A DNA stretch of 21,766 nucleotides from a virus. Made by a program: the position numbers and the translations under genes. The notes below the pieces were generated by a model. That model did not search any database, had not been told where the DNA came from, and was given only the letters and a program-made list of their open reading frames with translations. Location of the stretch: the IMG/VR virus record IMGVR_UViG_3300022540_000373, positions 1-21,766 of that record; one strand, written 5' to 3'. Every line of letters begins with the position of its first letter. Positions within the stretch are counted from its first letter, which is position 1. Shown piece after piece: positions 8,334-15,993 of the stretch.

Positions 8334-8875
8334 TTATTTTCCTAGAATTGCTTTTATTTCACACGCGATCCAAAAGTCAACATCATCATCATACGTCCAA
8401 TACTTTTCCCGCTCAACAATGGAATATGAAAAGATTCCATTCCACACCGCCCGCCATTTGTTGATATCAAGCAACGATGCAAGATTTGTCAGCCTTATTT
8501 TTGCGTCGGGGTGCTTGATAAATCGTCTTGCTTGTCGCTTTTTTTTTCGGAGTCCCCAACTTGGAAAAGGTAAATCTGAAAAAATAGCTTTGGGATTGTC
8601 TCAAATCCTAAATCTTCGTATACTTCTTTTGTGATTTTTGGGGAGAATACACAGTCCATGATAATTGCTTGAACTTCATCAAGTATTGGACCGCGCATCC
8701 CGATCATAACTAATGATTCAAGTTGGTCATCGGGTAATTCAGGATTGAGTCCACCCGCTTTCAAGAGTAATCCCATGAATATGGATTGCACTGTCAGCGA
8801 AACATTGACCCCCTTTTTTCTGAGTTCGAATGATTTACCGTCTATTTCAATTGTTTTTATTTGTCCGATTGTCAT
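8334..8875 (-). CDS. Tail assembly chaperone, -1 frameshift product (gpGT-like fusion)
   Basis: Reading to Lys112 in the zero frame and slipping back one base on the A9 run (8547-8539) gives a continuous frame to TAA at 8336-8334: 112 residues of the short product plus 68 more, about 180 in total. The extension begins K-R-Q-A-R-R and ends W-I-A-C-E-I-K-A-I-L-G-K, with four Trp and a run of three Asp; it ends 4 nt before the tape measure ATG. The zero-frame heptamer is A AAA AAA, a standard -1 slip site. Fusion proteins of this kind bridge the tape measure and tail tube in lambda-like and many myo-type tails. Without the shift, 165 nt before the tape measure would be non-coding, which is out of keeping with this tightly packed operon. 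Confidence 0.85.
8495..8875 (-). CDS. Tail assembly chaperone, short product (gpG-like)
   Basis: A 126-residue acidic protein with ATTATG context and a clear AAGGAAA ribosome binding site upstream at 8879-8885. It lies directly before the tape measure gene, the place of lambda gpG-like chaperones that coat the tape measure until tail assembly. A helical core (about 25-105) is followed by a polar tail. The codons GAA AAA AAA AGC at 8548-8537 (minus strand) form a nine-A run near the end, and a -1 frame opens there without stop up to the tape measure start; see the frameshift entry. No domain name can be given from sequence alone, which is normal for this fast-evolving family. Confidence 0.75.
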   Translation of the reverse strand: MTIGQIKTIEIDGKSFELRKKGVNVSLTVQSIFMGLLLKAGGLNPELPDDQLESLVMIGMRGPILDEVQAIIMDCVFSPKITKEVYEDLGFETIPKLFFQIYLFQVGDSEKKSDKQDDLSSTPTQK

Positions 8876-8881
8876 ATTTCC

Positions 8882-9322
8882 TTAAAAGAATACGGTTGCA
8901 CCTGACACAACGCCGATGGGATAAGTCCATGTTGCGCCTATTGCTGAAAATGATTCTTGTCGTTCGTCTAAAATAATCCCCACAGGATAAACACTTTTTT
9001 GATGATTTTGACTTGTTGGGGTTATTTTTAATCCATTGTCCAAAATTGAGAATGGAACACCTACGAAACCGGTTAATTGTGCAAGGAACAAGTTTTGAAG
9101 ATCCTCAACGTCCGGTGAAGATTGCAACATTGCAAGTGCAAATGTCCGCGATGAATCCGTTGACATTTCCAAGAATGGTTCCCCGAGTACCCCTTTTGTG
9201 ATCGTGAATCGTGGGGTCTGCTTAGTTGCTGTCAGACTTACCCAATCTTTGATCTCCACATATAAAGGCGTTCCGGGTATCCCTAACCCAATATTAAAAT
9301 CAGCCGGTGTATATACATTCAT
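8882..9322 (-). CDS. Uncharacterised tail protein between tube and chaperone
   Basis: A protein of 146 residues if it begins at the ATG at 9322 (MNVYTPADFNIGLG). The frame remains open upstream to 9385, but those 21 residues are Arg/Ser/Pro-rich, overlap the end of the tube gene, and lack homologous character. The ATG at 9322 comes 8 nt after the tube stop, with a weak AGG ahead of it, so I prefer it. The protein is beta-rich (LGIPGTPLYVEIKDW, QTPRFTITKGVLGEPF) and ends TWTYPIGVVSGATVFF. Many phages with DUF3383/DUF3277 tails have a gene of this size here. Its job is unknown; a tube-associated or terminator role is possible. Confidence 0.65.
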   Translation of the reverse strand: MNVYTPADFNIGLGIPGTPLYVEIKDWVSLTATKQTPRFTITKGVLGEPFLEMSTDSSRTFALAMLQSSPDVEDLQNLFLAQLTGFVGVPFSILDNGLKITPTSQNHQKSVYPVGIILDERQESFSAIGATWTYPIGVVSGATVFF

Positions 9323-9330
9323 CAAGTAAC

Positions 9331-9780
9331 CTAAGCGGGGTCTTGGACTTCTTCGAACTTCATTTGTTCGACTTTGAGCGACCATCCGCGGTCCGTTCCT
9401 TCCGTTCCGATTGCGTAATCTGCAAGCTTTTCAATCATGAATTTTAGACCATTGATCACGGTTACATTTTCATTATCATTGATTCTCTTTAACGAGATCC
9501 CTTGAGGGTGTAACCCTTTTTGCTGATCATTAAACATCTTGGTCAAAATCTTATTGTAATCCGCTCCCCACTGTGTCGTCGATGTGATCGTTCCCAAAGA
9601 TGCAATACGCTGTGAGAATTGAACAGTACCCTTTGCCCCTTCTATTGCACTGACTGCGCTATTATCATAGGTTGCATTAAAAAACTCCCCGTCCGGTTCA
9701 CCTTCACCCGCGAAAGTAGTTCCATCGTTCGCGGTCAGATATAGAACATGACTCGCTGTGTCATACGGTATTGTTGGCAT
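9331..9780 (-). CDS. Tail tube protein (DUF3277-type)
   Basis: A 149-residue protein following the sheath gene by 9 nt with a good AGAGGA ribosome binding site. The segment AKGTVQFSQRIASLGTITSTTQWGADYN (landmarks: K-G-T-V-Q-F at about 50 and W-G-A-D-Y-N at about 75) is characteristic of DUF3277-type tubes, where a G-x-x-x-x-S-x-x-x-D/Q-x-x-G core precedes a helix. The small size and beta-rich make-up agree with tail tube subunits that stack as hexameric rings inside the sheath. Position between sheath and chaperone genes strongly supports this. Confidence 0.85.
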   Translation of the reverse strand: MPTIPYDTASHVLYLTANDGTTFAGEGEPDGEFFNATYDNSAVSAIEGAKGTVQFSQRIASLGTITSTTQWGADYNKILTKMFNDQQKGLHPQGISLKRINDNENVTVINGLKFMIEKLADYAIGTEGTDRGWSLKVEQMKFEEVQDPA

Positions 9781-9789
9781 CTATCCTCT

Positions 9790-11094
9790 TTAAGTTGACA
9801 GGGTTAATGACGCTTCCATGTTGTGGATTTTACCACGGATGAGAGCGTTTACTTCAATTCCCGCAAGTAGTCTTGCTGTTTTATCCGCTTGTGGGATATC
9901 TGCCAAAGTAGGCATTAAGATGTTATAATTCTGACCTGCAAACTCACCACTGACAAACGGGGTTAAGAACCCTTTGTCAAGTCCATCATTGAGCCTAGTT
10001 GCGATTGTGGTTTCTACTTTTTGCAGTCCCACAGCATCATACCCTAAGTCCCCGCCTTCATTGACCATCAAGGCAAAAAGATCAAGTTGGATATTCGTGG
10101 ACAACCAATCCGCACCACGTTGGATATCGATATACCGACCCGATGCTGTTTTACCACCGCCCCCGCCTGATTTCAGACCTCCTGTGACATTCAGACCGGC
10201 CACAGTTGTAAACCAATTACCGCTTTTCCCGCCGAGATTGACTTGTTCTGTACCAGTCATGCTGTCAGGAGTCACCGCGGAAAGTAGTTGGATATCCCAC
10301 GTCTTTGCACCCGCATCTTGTGGAAGCATCTTCCCAAAAATAGCGGCTTCAAGCAAGTTGTAATCAAACCACGCGTCACTTGTGGCCACATCGGAAGTTG
10401 TACCACTTGGAACGGTGAACGTGAATTCTAACGCGCCGATTGTGTCCACTTCCCATACATTATTTAACGCAGGGACCGCACTTGACCAAATCCCGACTGT
10501 ATCGCCCACCTCCATCGGTACGCTTGCGAATGTGGTTAAGTCCGCCGTGGCCGTGGTTCCCGCAACTGTGATCGAATTAATTGTGAACTCTCCCCCGGCG
10601 TCAGCAGTATACCATCCCGCCGCTCTATTGTTGGAAAGTGCTTGGATCGTGGAAAATGGGTCTGTGGTGGCTGTCCCAACAGAATCAGGGTCAGATGTTG
10701 AATATCCAAACAACCGTTGATTAGCAAGTGCCCACGCCGCGCCCGCTTCGATATCCGCTTGCACTTTTGATGGGGTTGCAACCGCGTAGAAGTCAGGGTC
10801 CACAAGTAAGGCGGCATCGAGTGCTTGCGTCATGGTTTCGCCTGTTTCCCGTTCGATCACTTTTACCGATTCAGGGACAAAGGCTTGCGAATATACAATA
10901 CTCGCAAATGCACCGACCGGCGTATAACTCGGAAAATCCGCAATGAGGCTTGGTAAATCGTTGTAGGTTTGCACACGTTCAAGGGAGGATTGTTGGTGTT
11001 CATGTACGATTGCTAAAACCCCAAAACCCGGACGTGTGACTGTGGTATCCGAAATTGAAACAGCTATCAGTACCCTATTGTCTAATTCTGTCAT
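9790..11094 (-). CDS. Tail sheath protein (DUF3383-type)
   Basis: A 434-residue protein beginning with the DUF3383 pattern: RVLIAVSISDTTVTRPGFGVLAI (quoted in landmarks V-S-I-S-x-x-x-V-T-R-x-G-F-G near residues 12-27) and a middle section DAKTWDIQLL / GKSGNWFTTVAGLNVTGGLKSGGG. The C-terminal half has the conserved YIDIQRGADWLSTNIQLDLFALMVN segment in pieces (R-G-A-D-W-L and N-I-Q-x-D-L). The protein forms the contractile outer tube. Start overlaps the neck-terminator gene stop by ATGA; an AGGAG ribosome binding site is present at about 11101-11105. A second Ala/Gly/Thr-rich domain around 160-235 is probably the surface-exposed insertion. Confidence 0.9.
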   Translation of the reverse strand: MTELDNRVLIAVSISDTTVTRPGFGVLAIVHEHQQSSLERVQTYNDLPSLIADFPSYTPVGAFASIVYSQAFVPESVKVIERETGETMTQALDAALLVDPDFYAVATPSKVQADIEAGAAWALANQRLFGYSTSDPDSVGTATTDPFSTIQALSNNRAAGWYTADAGGEFTINSITVAGTTATADLTTFASVPMEVGDTVGIWSSAVPALNNVWEVDTIGALEFTFTVPSGTTSDVATSDAWFDYNLLEAAIFGKMLPQDAGAKTWDIQLLSAVTPDSMTGTEQVNLGGKSGNWFTTVAGLNVTGGLKSGGGGGKTASGRYIDIQRGADWLSTNIQLDLFALMVNEGGDLGYDAVGLQKVETTIATRLNDGLDKGFLTPFVSGEFAGQNYNILMPTLADIPQADKTARLLAGIEVNALIRGKIHNMEASLTLST

Positions 11095-11687
11095 GCGTTA
11101 TCTCCTGAAAGTGTGACAGTCGGATCATCGATTGTGGTGAAAAAGTCTGAATCTTTTAAATTGATTGTATTTATTCCTGAGAATCTGAATTCGATTATTG
11201 CTTGATGAATGTATTTATCATCATCGGAATTCGGTAAAACGTTACCCTGTATTGTTCGACTCAGGGGATGGAATGCTATGCTTTCGTCTGTCAATATCTT
11301 GCGGATTGGTGCAAGTTGGTATCTGTCCACAAGATTCTTTGCGTATTGTCTTGCTGTGACTCTGATTGCGTTTCCGTCTTCGTCGTATGAATCTTGATAG
11401 AACGCAACTTGTACATTCCACTTGAATAAATAATTGTACGTGGTCTGTATTTTATCTATTCCCGCTTCGTTTATTTTCGATTGCGTGGTACACGCTCTAC
11501 CTGGTGATAAATCGGACACAATAGAAAGTGTTGCATATGGTCGTTGTCTTTCAAACTCAAATCCTTGCCATAAAACCTTTTGATCTTCCCCTGTGACTTG
11601 TGGTAACGCTGATCCGGTCAATGCCCATAATTCAATGGCGTCTTCGATTGCTGTAAAATCCGTAACTTGTTCGATTTCTTGCGTCAT
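11091..11687 (-). CDS. Neck terminator protein (LIC_12616-like)
   Basis: A 198-residue protein just before the sheath gene. It has the family layout: N-terminal helical part with ELWALTGSALPQVTG, then FERQRPYATLSIVSDLSPGRA (pieces: R-P-Y-A-T-L-S-I at about 50), a central strand pair WNVQVAFYQDSYDEDGNA, and AEARxxA-like helix TARQYAKNLVDRYQ. These are typical of the 'phage neck terminator protein gp12-like / LIC_12616' group, in which the P-Y-x-x-x-x-I/V strand and the xVxFYG/QDxx segment recur. Such proteins cap the proximal end of the tail tube for joining to the head. The 1-4 nt coupling to the sheath gene agrees. Confidence 0.8.
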   Translation of the reverse strand: MTQEIEQVTDFTAIEDAIELWALTGSALPQVTGEDQKVLWQGFEFERQRPYATLSIVSDLSPGRACTTQSKINEAGIDKIQTTYNYLFKWNVQVAFYQDSYDEDGNAIRVTARQYAKNLVDRYQLAPIRKILTDESIAFHPLSRTIQGNVLPNSDDDKYIHQAIIEFRFSGINTINLKDSDFFTTIDDPTVTLSGDNA

Positions 11688-11692
11688 ATTTA

Positions 11693-12091
11693 TTATTCCA
11701 CAAATACGGCTTTACACCCTTGAATTAGATCCCAATCGTTAATCATCTTGACTTCATACCAATGGTTTTTATACTCGAATGCATCTCCAAAATCTAAAAA
11801 CTCATCTTGTGACGCGGGAAGTTCACCGGGTTTCGTCGGTACAACTTCCGCAAACCGCCATGTTTTATCCCGCATTCCTTCGGGTAAGCGGTTAAGCTCT
11901 TTATCTCCCAAAGGTTGAGTTCGCATGTTCTCAATTTCGCGGTACTCATATTGTTGGGGTGCAGTAGATTGTCCACGGCTGTCTTTCACACCTTCCACCC
12001 GTCGTCTGATTTTGTACGGTCTGTTTTGGTCCGCTGGAATCTTTTTCGCGACGGTTTGAACAAGTTGTTTTAATTCTCTGTCTACGGGCAT
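11693..12091 (-). CDS. Head-tail connector / neck protein
   Basis: A 132-residue basic-to-neutral protein between the gpG-like and terminator genes, the usual slot of the stopper or joining protein. It has beta-strand elements YKIRRRVEGV, EYREIENMRTQPL, WRFAEVVP and NHWYEVKMINDWD, resembling the small SH3-like barrel of neck stoppers where 'W.v....d.....g....a.v......'-type strands end with a W-x-x-x-V motif. No exact family can be named with certainty. It abuts the start of the preceding gene (stop and start directly adjacent), indicating translational coupling. Confidence 0.6.
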   Translation of the reverse strand: MPVDRELKQLVQTVAKKIPADQNRPYKIRRRVEGVKDSRGQSTAPQQYEYREIENMRTQPLGDKELNRLPEGMRDKTWRFAEVVPTKPGELPASQDEFLDFGDAFEYKNHWYEVKMINDWDLIQGCKAVFVE

Positions 12092-12625
12092 TTATCCGAC
12101 CTCGTGAGAGATGGATTGTCGTAGTCTGCCGGTATCAATCAAAGGTGTTGACGATCCTTTTTTCTCGATTGTGTACGGGTGGTTAGGTTCAAACCGCCCT
12201 TTGTCTTTCATATTTCGTTGAATCTGTATCTCATGTGTTACACCTAATTCGTTCAACGCGGATCTCATTGATTTTCCCTTTGTCACAATCTCGAATTCTA
12301 ATTCGTCTGACATTTGTGCTAGTTCTGATTCTTGTTCGTCAAACGTTCCGCGCATGTACGACCGGGACGGTATTGTGATTGTGGTTGTATCCTTTTTCAA
12401 ATGCATACCGGTTGCACCTAAAAACCCGCGCATTTTTTCGGTGACTTGGATTACCACACCAAACTCTTGAATACTCGCAAGATGGGCCAATGTTATATCA
12501 CCTTTACCCGCGGTTTTCGCGCCGACTTTCGCAGTAATTCCAACATCAACAAATGACAGGTCTTTATCGAGTTCTGCAAGATAGTTTTCCATCCCAAAAT
12601 CAATGACTTCCTGTGATTTGCTCAT
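12092..12625 (-). CDS. Mu gpG / HK97 gp10-like tail completion protein
   Basis: A 177-residue protein with the family motifs of virion morphogenesis (gpG/gp10-type) proteins: HLASIQEFGVVIQV at about 47-60 (the 'a.yaa.hEfG' element), TITIPSRSYMRGTFDE at about 82-97 (the conserved 'iPaRpFlr.a'), and PLIDTGRLRQSISHEV at the end (the 'PLvdTGrLrnSi...v' signature). All three appear in the expected order. It completes the tail end so that it can attach to the head. The gap to the upstream gene is 1 nt. Confidence 0.85.
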   Translation of the reverse strand: MSKSQEVIDFGMENYLAELDKDLSFVDVGITAKVGAKTAGKGDITLAHLASIQEFGVVIQVTEKMRGFLGATGMHLKKDTTTITIPSRSYMRGTFDEQESELAQMSDELEFEIVTKGKSMRSALNELGVTHEIQIQRNMKDKGRFEPNHPYTIEKKGSSTPLIDTGRLRQSISHEVG

Positions 12626-12626
12626 A

Positions 12627-13079
12627 TTAGATCATCATTCTTGTGTTTGTGCGCTGTGACCAAATTTGATACGCCTGTGTTCCGTACTGATTCGCGTTGT
12701 TCAAGTCGTCCGCTGTTGAATTATTCTTCGCCATGGTGTTACTTGTCGAAAAACTATCAATGGACACCCCCGAAAGTGAGCCAGTACCCGCAGGATTATC
12801 AATTGTGAACGCCGCACCCCACGCCCCGATGGCAATTTGGAGTTGCCGAAGGAGTGAAAGGTCAAATTGTGAACTACCGGGGGAACCACCTGTCGTCGAA
12901 TCTTTAAACACAATGGATACCCCCCGGTCTGCTTCAAGAAACAATTGATCATGAACCCATTGTAGAACTGAGTCTTGTGCATTTTGGGTGAACGCTTCTA
13001 AATCAGAACGGAAATATTCCGCTCGAAGTATTACGTCTTCCCACTCAATCCAAAGAGGCAATTCAAAATAGGTAGTCAT
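12627..13079 (-). CDS. Uncharacterised head-completion/neck protein
   Basis: A 150-residue protein that I do not recognise by family. It starts with an aromatic segment (YFELPLWIEWEDVILRAEYF), then a helix with AFTQNAQDSVLQWVHDQLFLEADRGV, a Ser/Gly linker, and a C-terminal Asn/Ser/Thr-rich region ending RTNTRMMI. Located between the coiled-coil protein after the capsid and the gpG-like neck gene, it is in the slot of head completion (adaptor) proteins. No membrane or signal sequence is seen. Function inferred from position only. Confidence 0.6.
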   Translation of the reverse strand: MTTYFELPLWIEWEDVILRAEYFRSDLEAFTQNAQDSVLQWVHDQLFLEADRGVSIVFKDSTTGGSPGSSQFDLSLLRQLQIAIGAWGAAFTIDNPAGTGSLSGVSIDSFSTSNTMAKNNSTADDLNNANQYGTQAYQIWSQRTNTRMMI

Positions 13080-13085
13080 GCTTTA

Positions 13086-13655
13086 TTATTTCAATTGTGT
13101 TTTCAGTGCTTCGATTTCCTTCTTTTGGGCTGTAATCGTTTTATTGAGTTCAGCTTTTTCAGAATTAGAAGCGTCTTGCACTTTTTTAACTTCGGTTTTA
13201 ATCGAATCGGGAACCCCGGCCAAACGTCCGGTTAATTCCAGCTTTTCAGAGTTGAGAGCTTTGACTTGTGTTTCAGCCATTGCTCGTGATTCTGTTGCCG
13301 TTTGAATCCGCTTTTCAAAATCAGCTCTCAAAGTTTTGAGTTGGGTTTCATGATTCTTGACCAACTCAGCTTTTTCAGCCACGATCTCTTTTTGATAATC
13401 AGCAAGTTCTTTTTCCGTTGCGGATGTTTTCGCTTCAGCTTTGGCTTGTTTCTTAATCTCAGCGGGTTTCAGTTCCTTAAACAGACCCTTTTTAACGCGG
13501 GCCTGATATCCGGGGTCTTTCTTGATGATTTTCATGTGAGATTCAGGAATCGTTTGGATTCCCAACTTCACAAAATACATCTGCTTTTTCGCACCGTCCC
13601 CGATTTCATAACCCCAATCGCCATTAGCATGGGATTGTAGCATTACATCAGCCAT
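13086..13655 (-). CDS. Coiled-coil head-associated protein
   Basis: A 189-residue protein with a strong AGGAGGG ribosome binding site 4-6 nt before ATG. The N-terminal 55 residues form a compact domain (YEIGDGAKKQMYFVKLGIQTIPE, in pieces), ending KKDPGYQARVKKG. Residues about 60-189 are Lys/Glu/Ala-rich heptads, predicted as a long coiled coil broken by GRLAGVPDSIKTEV at about 145. The domain plus coiled-coil pattern, and position directly after the major capsid gene, suggests a structural or head-vertex role, possibly a second scaffold. No named family could be recognised. Confidence 0.6.
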   Translation of the reverse strand: MADVMLQSHANGDWGYEIGDGAKKQMYFVKLGIQTIPESHMKIIKKDPGYQARVKKGLFKELKPAEIKKQAKAEAKTSATEKELADYQKEIVAEKAELVKNHETQLKTLRADFEKRIQTATESRAMAETQVKALNSEKLELTGRLAGVPDSIKTEVKKVQDASNSEKAELNKTITAQKKEIEALKTQLK

Positions 13656-13663
13656 TTACCCTC

Positions 13664-14869
13664 CTATGCTTGGATTCCGTAGCGTCTGACTAACGCTTTG
13701 TTACGAATCAGTTTAAGACCTGCGAAATAATCATAATACGGAATGATCATTGACAGACCTTGAAATTGTACCGGGCGAGGGGTCAAGTCCAACGGTTTAA
13801 CGAAACTGTATGCATTCGAGTCGTTGGGTGTCAACATGAAACCGGCAGCCGTGGCACTATTGAACGCGGTATCAAAATCAAGGACCACGACAATGTTGGT
13901 AACTGCCGTTGCAATTTGACCGTCAATCGAGGTCAAATAGTTTAAGGTTGTTTGACTCGTTCCACCCGAAGAGGTCAGCATGTATGTTTCCATCAATGCG
14001 TTAAACGCGCTCAATGGTAAAGTCAGCGTAAATGTTGCCGAACTTCCTTCAAGCTGAGTTGGGAACAATGGTCCACCCCAACGTCCTTCAGTGCCCGTAT
14101 GAATCGCGGTTCTTGCGCTTGTGATATCTTTAATGATCTCACGACCGGTTTTGTTGATCCAATATTTCAGAGATGCACCCGCTCCAACACTATTGGGATC
14201 ATCTACGGAGTCAACCACAACCGCTTCATCGATATCCGTGGACATCAAACCGTCAAGATTATCATTACCGAACACGGTAATATCCCGGATGTCTTCAAGA
14301 TACGCACGTTTGACCGCTCGTACTTTTTCCATTTCCAGAGGGACACCCGCATAATTCGCGGAATCCATTTCCTGCTGATTCCATTCCAACGAACCACCAC
14401 CCATTTCAATCTTGATGGTGTGTTCCTGACCGGACACAGACGAAACAGGCAAGTCACGCGCTGAACCTGTGATACGCTTGTATTTCCCTTTCAGATCATT
14501 CAAAAAGAATGTATGCTGAGTCGGACCCACAGGGATTGAAGTGCTTTGGAGATGTTTTAAAATGTCAATGTCCCCGTATTCCACTTCGCGCAATGTCAAG
14601 TCGAAGTCTTCCAACTGTCTAGATGTGAACCGTGACACGTCATCCATAGATGCGATTTGTACATCCGGTTTCAGCTCTGCACCACCGTTCAGGATGTCAT
14701 CACGGGAAAACTGAGTAGAATCAATGTTCGCAAATTCCATTTCGATTCTTGTGATTGCATCTTCAATCGTTCCCACCCGCGTATCATCCATCGAGACGAC
14801 ACCGGCCTCACGTCGATACAGCGGGCTTTCTCTCAAAAGTCTGATTGTATCTTGTGCTAATTGTCCCAT
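13664..14869 (-). CDS. Major capsid protein (DUF2184-type)
   Basis: A 401-residue protein with an AGGAG ribosome binding site and the hallmarks of the DUF2184 capsid group: VPLEMEKVRAVKRAYLEDIRDITVFGN at about 180-206 (in pieces E-x-x-K-x-x-A and D-x-x-V-F-G), the LPLSAFNALM segment and a C-terminal QGLSMIIPYYDYFAGLKLIRNKALVRRYGIQA, where I-P-Y-Y-D...G-x-x-x-x-R is typical. It forms the HK97-fold icosahedral shell. Two SMDD motifs, at 26-29 and 74-77, match those in scaffold and minor head protein and may mark sites cut by the prohead protease, giving mature N termini; that is inference. Spacing to the cement gene is 9 nt. Confidence 0.85.
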   Translation of the reverse strand: MGQLAQDTIRLLRESPLYRREAGVVSMDDTRVGTIEDAITRIEMEFANIDSTQFSRDDILNGGAELKPDVQIASMDDVSRFTSRQLEDFDLTLREVEYGDIDILKHLQSTSIPVGPTQHTFFLNDLKGKYKRITGSARDLPVSSVSGQEHTIKIEMGGGSLEWNQQEMDSANYAGVPLEMEKVRAVKRAYLEDIRDITVFGNDNLDGLMSTDIDEAVVVDSVDDPNSVGAGASLKYWINKTGREIIKDITSARTAIHTGTEGRWGGPLFPTQLEGSSATFTLTLPLSAFNALMETYMLTSSGGTSQTTLNYLTSIDGQIATAVTNIVVVLDFDTAFNSATAAGFMLTPNDSNAYSFVKPLDLTPRPVQFQGLSMIIPYYDYFAGLKLIRNKALVRRYGIQA

Positions 14870-14878
14870 GTCATTCTC

Positions 14879-15394
14879 CTATACTTGGGCTAGATTAAGT
14901 TCAACCGCAGCCAAACCGGATGCGGTTGTTGTTTCTGCGAATTTGGCGTTGACGCCTTCCGCGCTTGCTGTATCAACGTCAGTTCGTGCGAGTCCGATAA
15001 CAGTCCCACCGGCACCGGCTACATAACGGACGAACACTTGATCGCCTTCAACGACTGCTTCTTCGGTTTCAACATACCACCGACCTGATTTTGCAATCGG
15101 AATCAGCGCGTTTTGAACGTATCCGTCTGTTGCAAGACTTCCCGCTGTTCGTTCACGGGTTTCATTGTCCACGGCCAAACCGTGATAAAATTCTGTTGCG
15201 CCGAGTACGGCTCCGGAGTCCTGAATCAAGGCCACTTGATCAGTACTTCCGTTGATCACAAACCGTCCGGGGAATACTGCAACGGCGTCTTCGTTCCGAC
15301 GTGTGATCACATCAGAAAACGCTTGCGCGTCGTAATCGACTTGACGACCGGCGACTCGTTGCGTGATGTTCCGAGATGTTGATGCTTGTCCCAT
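14879..15394 (-). CDS. Structural cement / head decoration-like protein
   Basis: A 171-residue protein with an AGGAG ribosome binding site, immediately before the major capsid gene as the decoration or cement gene often is. The pattern FPGRFVINGSTDQVALIQDSGAVLGATEFYHGLAVDNET, then GYVQNALIPIAKSGRWYVETEEAVVEGDQVFVRYVAG (landmarks: I-P-I-A/V-x-x-x-G-R-x-Y-V-E and G-D-x-V-F-V-R-Y) corresponds to the gp24-like structural cement family, whose C-terminal segment 'ArFlet.a.aG.lA.v.lnl' is also visible as AKFAETTTASGLAAVELNL. It would stabilise the shell after expansion. Confidence 0.8.
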   Translation of the reverse strand: MGQASTSRNITQRVAGRQVDYDAQAFSDVITRRNEDAVAVFPGRFVINGSTDQVALIQDSGAVLGATEFYHGLAVDNETRERTAGSLATDGYVQNALIPIAKSGRWYVETEEAVVEGDQVFVRYVAGAGGTVIGLARTDVDTASAEGVNAKFAETTTASGLAAVELNLAQV

Positions 15395-15402
15395 GATTTC
15401 TC

Positions 15403-15993
15403 CTATGCTTTTTTGGTTTGACGTTTTAAAGCAGAGATATCAACTTTCGAAATACCAACCTTTCGATCATCCATGCTCACAACGTTATGGTTTTCAAGGG
15501 CTTTTTTTGACTTCAAACGTTCAGCCGTATCCTTCTCATTCGTCTGAATTGTTTTGTACGCCCCTTCAATTTCGGAGTCATCAAACGACTGCCCGGAATA
15601 CACTTTTTCAACAATGGATTTCTTACCGTCGAAAGGTGTTGCAAATTTGACATCAATTTTGTGAAGTGTGGCCACCGCTTGAATATCAGACAACTCTTTA
15701 ACACGTCCTTCAATGTCGTCCATCGAAATCATGCCTTTCATCTTCGTTTCGAGTTCTTCAATCTGAGATTTCAGACCTTTGTTCTCACCTGACAGATCAC
15801 CGACTTGTTTCTCTGTATCCGTGGTTGCTTCATCAAGGGATGTTTGTGCCGCAGTTAAAGCGCCCACAAGTTGCGATTCGCGGTCCACCATTTTATCAAT
15901 GGCGTTTTCTGACTCCTGCTCATATTCGATAGGGGCTTCGTCCATGGAAAAAGACCCGACGGATACAGCATTCTGTGTCCTTTTTAGTTTCAT
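15403..15993 (-). CDS. Nested scaffold protein from internal start
   Basis: Within the protease gene, the ATG at 15993-15991 (Met194, MKLKRTQ...) is preceded by an AGGGAAA ribosome binding site at 16003-15997, 3-5 nt before the start. The product would be 196 residues, in frame with the protease, containing the coiled-coil scaffold part only. This copies the layout of lambda C/Nu3, where the scaffold is the C-terminal part of the protease gene produced in excess from its own start. The pattern is convincing because the internal start falls exactly at the domain border (protease ends about 172, linker to 193). Confidence 0.7.
   Translation of the reverse strand: MKLKRTQNAVSVGSFSMDEAPIEYEQESENAIDKMVDRESQLVGALTAAQTSLDEATTDTEKQVGDLSGENKGLKSQIEELETKMKGMISMDDIEGRVKELSDIQAVATLHKIDVKFATPFDGKKSIVEKVYSGQSFDDSEIEGAYKTIQTNEKDTAERLKSKKALENHNVVSMDDRKVGISKVDISALKRQTKKA

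Noticed and set aside
9323-9385. Extra N-terminal 21 codons of the gene after the tail tube
   Set aside because: The region overlaps the tube gene's end and codes for an Arg/Ser-rich stretch; the ATG at 9322 lies at normal spacing after the tube stop.
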